Source of the DNA: Tritrichomonas musculus
Lineage: Eukaryota; Parabasalia; Tritrichomonadida; Tritrichomonadidae
NCBI GenBank assembly: GCA_039105265.1
Contig: JAPFFF010000011.1
Span: 1,178,001 to 1,242,000 of the forward strand
DNA: 64,000 nucleotides
Direction: 5' to 3'
Part shown: piece after piece, positions 59,030 through 64,000 of the stretch
How the letters are laid out: every line of letters begins with the position of its first letter
Position numbering within the stretch: position 1 is the stretch's first letter
Translations under genes and position numbers: made by a program
The notes under the pieces: generated by a model
Databases searched by the model: none
Seen by the model: the letters and a program-made list of their open reading frames with translations, nothing else
Told to the model about the DNA's origin: nothing

Positions 59030-61285
59030 TAATTATGTGTTTCTCACTTGTAAAATAAGAGAATAGAAAATACCTATTATATTCATCAGTGACATCAGTA
59101 AATCCTGTATAATATGCTTTCCATTCACTATCTGGGTCATTTTTCTCTTCTAATGCAGTTAACCTAGCTTCCATTGCTGCTATGTATCTTTTAATGCGAT
59201 ATTTTCACCCTCTAATGTCTCTATCCTACGTATAAGTACTTCTAGACCTTCATCAGCTTCATCCACAGTAGGGTAGTTATCAAACTCTGCCTCTAGCTCA
59301 TTGACCTTCTCAGCTAACAACTTGAAACAAGGCTTGAGTGAGTCCCTAAACATATTGCTGATATCCATAGCACCACTTAATGTCAAGGTTCCAGTATCAG
59401 GGTTATCATTCTCAGCAGTAAAAGGTAGTTCATCAAGTTGCTTATACTCCTCTTCAAACCAGGTAATGATAGGTGTTATATCTTTGGTTATGCTTCTCGC
59501 TGTAGTACCTGACATGAAGTTAATGCTATTTCTAACCAAATCACTCATACCTTTGGTTGACTTATGAGAGAATAACCTTTTAAGGAATCCTCCACCTTTT
59601 ATGGTAGGAAAGCTTATACCATCTGGAAATAGCTGCATACCAATAGAACCTATTGATCCAGCAGTACCTGCAACTCCAAAAGCTAATGCAGTCCATGAGA
59701 CTATACGTAAATTATCTACATCATCCTCCAGATGTTGAGTAACTTGTTCAGTCCTTGAGACTCTACCCTTTAAGCTTTCCATAACAGTGTTCATTTCGTT
59801 AACATCATAGCTAATAACATCTACATTGTTGGTAACTAAGTTTAAATCACTCCTCATAGTAGTAATATTATCAGCTGTTATTATCTTAGAGGAGGTAATA
59901 TTATAATCAGTATATAAGGTTGTTGCCCCATTAGGATTTGGGGATACTTCATAAAATTGCTGCTTAATGATATACTCGAATGGGTTAGTAGTTGAATCCC
60001 AATGAACCTCATCTATTGGGTCAACATATTCATCAGCTAAATATATCTTAATATCCCTTGAGTCATTAGTAGTCGAAGCTGCATATGTATATTCAAGCTG
60101 TTCACATGAATCAAGTACACCATGTAAGAACAACCATACCTTGTCTCCTCCATTGCCTTCTTTTCCAGTAGGTCGAACTGAGAACCTATTAGCATTTTTC
60201 GAACCTTCAAGGGTAATATCTAGGTAGAGCTCATCAATAGCACTAGTCTCTAATTTTTTAGTAGCATTATTCATCTTATAGTACCTTATTGCTTCTATAT
60301 CATATCCATCTTTTGCACCTCCTTGACTTGTTTGAAAGCCTAGACCATATTTCGAAAAAGGTTCTATCCCCCCTGTCTTTAATTTTACAAAACAATCTAT
60401 TTTGCACTTACCTCCATGAATCATGTAATGTAGTAGGTTATCAGGAGAGTAGTCATTAGGCTTATTAATCAGTTTCATGTTCCTCTCACTCCTCTTGACT
60501 TGTATGTAGGTACCATCTTCACCATACTCATTCTCCTTATTTAATCCATTAACTAATCTACCATTGATATGACCTTGTATGTTATCACCTACCCATTTTG
60601 TACCATCCCATGATAAAAACCACTTATTACCAAAACAATACTCATTAAACCTAAACTCTAAGTCATTAGGTATAGTATATCCAGTATCTATGTTCCATTG
60701 AAGTAACCAATACTTCTTATTATCTATCACAACCTGACTAGTTGATGTAGGCTTATATAAGTATAGTACATCACTCTTACGTAAACTTAATGCATTATCA
60801 GCTTTTATTATAGAACACTTTATTGCCTTCTCTGTTTGTAAAGAATCAGTTATATATTCATTCATTATGCTCAACTCCCCATTCAGCCACAAGGTATATG
60901 GGTTGAAGTCTAGTTTACTATCAAAAGCTATATTCATATATCCCATAATGGTACTATTATTTATACTGCATCCATTACTACTTTTGGTTATCAAAGGAGA
61001 ATATACTTGACCATCCTTAACATATATGTAGAACTCCTTGACTAAATTACCACTTGTATCATATACTATATTTTTCCTCAAGACTATCTTAAATATATTA
61101 GTCTGGGTTTTTATATCATTGAGCTTATTAATGAAGTCTTCAGGCAAATTAACAAACTTAAGGATATTGTAAGTTGTTGTTGAAGACTCAAATGATACAT
61201 ACTGTATATTTTTATTTTTAATATCAACTTCTGGTAAACCTTCGACCTCATTAAATAAATGACCTGTCTGTACATAACTACTTAA
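59030..61285 (-). pseudogene. Second fibre-like gene of copy 3: main body
   Basis: Matches residues from near the N-terminus through the coiled coil of the second fibre-like protein of copies 1 and 2 with few differences: the Trp-rich module, QQFYEVSPN and TDYNITSSKI module, hydrophobic segment and the LEGENIALKDT coil are all present. Broken in this copy. The part nearest the transposon already belongs to the variable tip and differs from the other two alleles. Confidence 0.8.
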
Positions 61286-61584
61286 GTGATGACGAATTCT
61301 TCCGGAAGATATTTTGGCCTTGAGTTTCGGGTCCGATTTTCAATACGAAGGTTGACCTGTCTTCTAGCATTCATTTTCAGAGTCATGTTTCAATACTAGG
61401 AGCTCAAACTTGGGAACAGCGTATTTTAAGAAAAAGTGCCCAAAAATGGATGTTTTGAAGGTGTTTGAGACCAAAAATAATGTCCGAATTTGTGTCGTTT
61501 TTGATACAAAAAGAGAATGCAAAAGAGCAGATTTTCATGAAAAATGGTGTACAGGTAGATATCAATCTTTTTGTAAGGGATAAT
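61286..61584. other. Boundary between copy 3 and second-lineage genes
   Basis: About 300 bp with no gene, no TIR and no similarity to copy 2 that I can see. Contains a CTTCCGGAAG palindrome near 61300. This is where the recognisable copy 3 sequence gives way to the divergent capsid gene set. Confidence 0.45.
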
Positions 61585-61923
61585 TTAATAAATTAGTTTT
61601 AGAAAAACCTTGAAATTGTCTGGTTTAATTTCGTTTCCAAGGGGATCTGTAAACCAAATTTTGAAATCCCTTTTTGTGCCAACGTACTCATATTTTCTGT
61701 TATCATCTGGCGGCATTACGTTAGCATACCATACAAGACTATCTTCATATTTGTCACGTTGAATGAAATCGCTGTGGCATTCGGTTTCTCCATCTAGATA
61801 TCCATTGCAAGTTGCTCTACAGTATTGGAAAACGATATATTTAGGATTCTTTGAGTAGACAAAATCGATGGGAAATTGATTCTCATAAGTGCTTGTAATG
61901 TAATATGTCTTAATATCTTTCAT
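61585..61923 (-). CDS. Small beta-rich protein of the second viral lineage
   Basis: 112 residues. Beta-rich, with Cys residues (FQYCRATCNGYLDGETECHS) and an ending FKIWFTDPLGNEIKPDNFKV that resembles the last strands of small jelly-roll capsid-associated proteins. It follows the major-capsid-like gene with a 42-bp spacer, as cement or minor capsid proteins often do. The family is not firmly recognised. Confidence 0.4.
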   Translation of the reverse strand: MKDIKTYYITSTYENQFPIDFVYSKNPKYIVFQYCRATCNGYLDGETECHSDFIQRDKYEDSLVWYANVMPPDDNRKYEYVGTKRDFKIWFTDPLGNEIKPDNFKVFLKLIY

Positions 61924-61965
61924 TTGATTTCATGCAAAAATAAAGCCATCTACATATTCTTTCAT

Positions 61966-63672
61966 TTAGTAGTATCCATCCGGAACTCCATTTCCAAAGT
62001 ATTTAACGGAACCTCTTGCCCATGTGAAGTATGTATCAGTGCATATCCACATTTCGGCCGGGGGAGGGTGAGCATTTGGATTGTTAACATCAAAGTTATA
62101 ATATGTATCGTTTGCACCTCTATACAAAGGTTGACCTTTGAATTTGATTGTAACTGTGTTTCCACCAGTATCAACACCATCGAATACATAACCGGAATTA
62201 GTACGTTCAAGCTGGAAGTTGATACAAAAGCTGGTGGCATCAGAGATGGTATTCTTATAACGTGTTCCGTCAGGTGCATTCAAAGACATTGCCCAAGAAT
62301 CTTCAAGTTCATGGGATGGTCTGAGAGAGCCATCTAATTCATTACTTATTAATTGATATTGATAGAAACGTGGACCAATAGTTGAATCAAATTCTGTATC
62401 TGGATACTTAACATTGTTGATGGTGAGCTGTACATTCTGGTACATAATATTATCGAAACATGTTATTTCATTAGTTCTTTTTGGGAACATGACTGTGATG
62501 TTGGTAGCATTTGAAAGAGCAATTGATTTAGAAACATCTAGACCTGCATCTGTTGCAAGACCTTGGAAACCTTCACGTACAAGTTGCTGAGATGGAATTA
62601 GAAGAGGTGTGTTGAGTTCACGAATGAGTCCATTGAGGCAGTCAGGTTTGATTCCAAAGCCAGCAAGATCTGATTTCATGGTTACAATGGTTCCACCACG
62701 ACAGTTAAGAATTACTTCTTCAGTCTTGTATGCAATGACTTTAGTGGAATCACCAAGGACTGGAAGCGTTTGGAAACCATCATTTTGCAAATCATTTGAA
62801 CCATCTTGAGGAGCATCTACAAGCTTGTATTCAGTTACAATTGTTGATGGAGAACCAATTTGAGAGAACTTGTTTGAGATTGTCATGTTGGCTGGAACGT
62901 CTTGCTCTATGGTAGAACAGTTAAGGAGTTCTTCAATTTCTTTAACAACAGATGGTTGGACTTGATGCCAAACTAATGCTTCTGTTGATGATTTAATTTC
63001 TTCTTCAATCTCTCCACAAATGGAGTTTGGATAGAGTTGCCAAGCTTGGAATGCAAGCTGATCTGTAAAGTAAATGGATGCTTCAAATGTGACTCTATGA
63101 GGTTTACCGTCTGCAAGTAATGTAAGTGGAACGTAAACACCACATACTGAAGGGCTCATGCGAGATGTATTCTCCCACAACGAATACCTGTGTTTGGCAG
63201 GCTCTTTGGCATCAATTGGTTTGATTGAGTTGTATGCAAATGATTCACGAATGAGTTCATCTTGCTGATATTCTTTAAGCATAACGTTATCAATCCATAA
63301 GCGAGCATCTGAAAAGAGTTCTACAGCATGTTTGAAACCAATGAATATACGATTTAAGTTTGCTGTATCATCATCTAAATGCAATTCTTTATTAAGTTGG
63401 ACTACAAGATCAAGCTTTGCTGTAACGAAATTCTTTTCCATTTGTGAGATGGTATGACCTTGATGTGTCCATTTGATTTTAGTTTTGGTTCCAATTGGCA
63501 TGGGAGCATCTTTATCATCAACATCTTCTGTAAACCATCCAAATGTATGATCACCACCATTGTATGCAATGAGATTTCGAAGTTTTGATTGGAAGAATTT
63601 TAGGACATCACCTTCGTCATTACCGGTGTTCTTGAGTTGGGCGTTCTGATATGTCATTCTTTGAGCTTGCAT
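61966..63672 (-). CDS. Divergent major capsid-like protein (second lineage)
   Basis: 568 residues, the size of a double-jelly-roll capsid protein. The segment RIFIGFKHAVELFSDARLWI parallels VWFGFKDARDAVEKYEIVAN of the copy 2 capsid protein; otherwise the two are hardly alike, so this is a distinct lineage rather than another copy. Rich in beta-type segments and aromatic loops (YFTDQLAFQAWQLYPNSICG). GC content is higher and codon choice less A/T-biased than in the Polinton copies. The frame looks intact. It diverges from the amphipathic protein gene at 63729 with 56 bp between. Confidence 0.6.
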   Translation of the reverse strand: MQAQRMTYQNAQLKNTGNDEGDVLKFFQSKLRNLIAYNGGDHTFGWFTEDVDDKDAPMPIGTKTKIKWTHQGHTISQMEKNFVTAKLDLVVQLNKELHLDDDTANLNRIFIGFKHAVELFSDARLWIDNVMLKEYQQDELIRESFAYNSIKPIDAKEPAKHRYSLWENTSRMSPSVCGVYVPLTLLADGKPHRVTFEASIYFTDQLAFQAWQLYPNSICGEIEEEIKSSTEALVWHQVQPSVVKEIEELLNCSTIEQDVPANMTISNKFSQIGSPSTIVTEYKLVDAPQDGSNDLQNDGFQTLPVLGDSTKVIAYKTEEVILNCRGGTIVTMKSDLAGFGIKPDCLNGLIRELNTPLLIPSQQLVREGFQGLATDAGLDVSKSIALSNATNITVMFPKRTNEITCFDNIMYQNVQLTINNVKYPDTEFDSTIGPRFYQYQLISNELDGSLRPSHELEDSWAMSLNAPDGTRYKNTISDATSFCINFQLERTNSGYVFDGVDTGGNTVTIKFKGQPLYRGANDTYYNFDVNNPNAHPPPAEMWICTDTYFTWARGSVKYFGNGVPDGYY

Positions 63673-63728
63673 TAAAAAAGATTCGTGTGAAGTTGCATTT
63701 TTGAGATTTTAATACAAACCCAAAGAAA

Positions 63729-64000
63729 ATGGCATTCGGGACCTGGTTTAAGAACTTGCTGGTGAAAGGAAAGAATTTCATAAAGAAAGCATCTCCATAC
63801 ATTCGTAAGGGAATTGAAATAGCACGAAAAGTTGGACCTATGTTTGGTGATACAGTTGGCGGCATCGTTAATAGTATTGCTAATGGAGCTGATTACTTAC
63901 TCAATAAAGTTGCTCCAAACGAACCTCCTAAAGCAAAACCTGTATACAAACCTTTACCAATTGACTTTTCAAATTATTCTAACAATAAGGTGGAAATGAT
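63729..64000 (+). CDS. Amphipathic minor capsid-like protein (partial)
   Basis: The first 90 codons before the window ends. The N-terminus MAFGTWFKNLLVKGKNFIKK is a basic amphipathic helix, followed by IRKGIEIARKVGPMFGDTVG and GIVNSIANGADYLLNKV, the Gly/Ala-containing helices of pVI-like membrane-active minor capsid proteins. It parallels the 151-residue protein at 35863-36318 in role and position next to a major capsid gene. The rest of the protein is outside the window. Confidence 0.5.
   Translation, partial: MAFGTWFKNLLVKGKNFIKKASPYIRKGIEIARKVGPMFGDTVGGIVNSIANGADYLLNKVAPNEPPKAKPVYKPLPIDFSNYSNNKVEM

Larger units (their letters stand above)
52757..61285 (-). mobile_element. Polinton (Maverick) copy 3, partial, with nested transposon
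   Basis: Starts with a left TIR like that of copy 2 and continues into the second fibre-like gene, which is interrupted by a pogo-like transposon (53253-59029). Recognisable similarity to copy 2 ends near 61.28 kb. Broken, with several breaks including the insertion; polymerase, integrase and ATPase are not in view. The fibre part is still almost identical to copies 1 and 2 at the protein level, so the copy is young and the pogo insertion younger still. Confidence 0.85.

Overview
The window is AT-rich eukaryotic DNA dominated by large virus-like DNA transposons of the Polinton (Maverick) class. The evidence is a protein-primed family B DNA polymerase, a retroviral-type integrase, an FtsK/HerA-type packaging ATPase, an adenain/Ulp1-like cysteine protease, a double-jelly-roll-type major capsid protein, and 226-292 bp terminal inverted repeats (TIRs) starting 5'-AGTAGTATATAC. 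No rRNA, tRNA or CRISPR array was seen. The one clear cellular-type gene is a single-exon glycosyltransferase family 92 (GT92) gene. I cannot name the species; an AT-rich protist or invertebrate would fit.

Layout. (1) 1-9206: right-hand part of Polinton copy 1 (plus orientation), a shortened copy keeping protease, minor capsid, integrase, ATPase and surface-protein parts, ending in a TIR. (2) 9207-16401: inter-element block with decayed virus-like structural genes of a different lineage (fibre-like gene, DLNGDKVED-motif gene, small gene), then AT-rich DNA with short repeats. (3) 16402-42153: Polinton copy 2, about 25.75 kb, both TIRs present, nearly whole (about one visible break), inverted relative to copy 1. 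It supplies the full gene list of the family: about 20 genes. (4) 42154-52756: cellular DNA holding a Kolobok-like transposon (TTAA target duplication), an 846-bp fold-back element with 211-bp arms and TA target duplication, a smaller MITE-like element, the GT92 gene, hairpins and a 23-bp tandem repeat. (5) 52757-about 61285: part of Polinton copy 3, into which a 5.8-kb pogo/Tigger-like transposon (53253-59029) has inserted. (6) About 61290-64000: a second, divergent capsid gene set (major capsid-like, amphipathic minor capsid-like and a small protein), with visibly higher GC than its surroundings.

How the genes work together in the family (inference from known Polintons): polymerase and a terminal protein copy the linear genome from the TIRs, the integrase inserts it, the ATPase packages DNA into a capsid built from major and minor capsid proteins, and the protease matures the particle. 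This family devotes about 8 kb to two paralogous fibre-like surface proteins. The three copies are almost identical except at the C-terminal tip of the second fibre protein, which differs in all three. That tip is the most striking signal in the window. Other notable points are recurrent IQT[DE]/TQT motifs resembling dynein light chain (LC8) ligands in several structural proteins, a T-rich-TAAAATG start-codon signature, divergent gene pairs whose start codons are 3-14 bp apart, and an HNH endonuclease gene next to one TIR.
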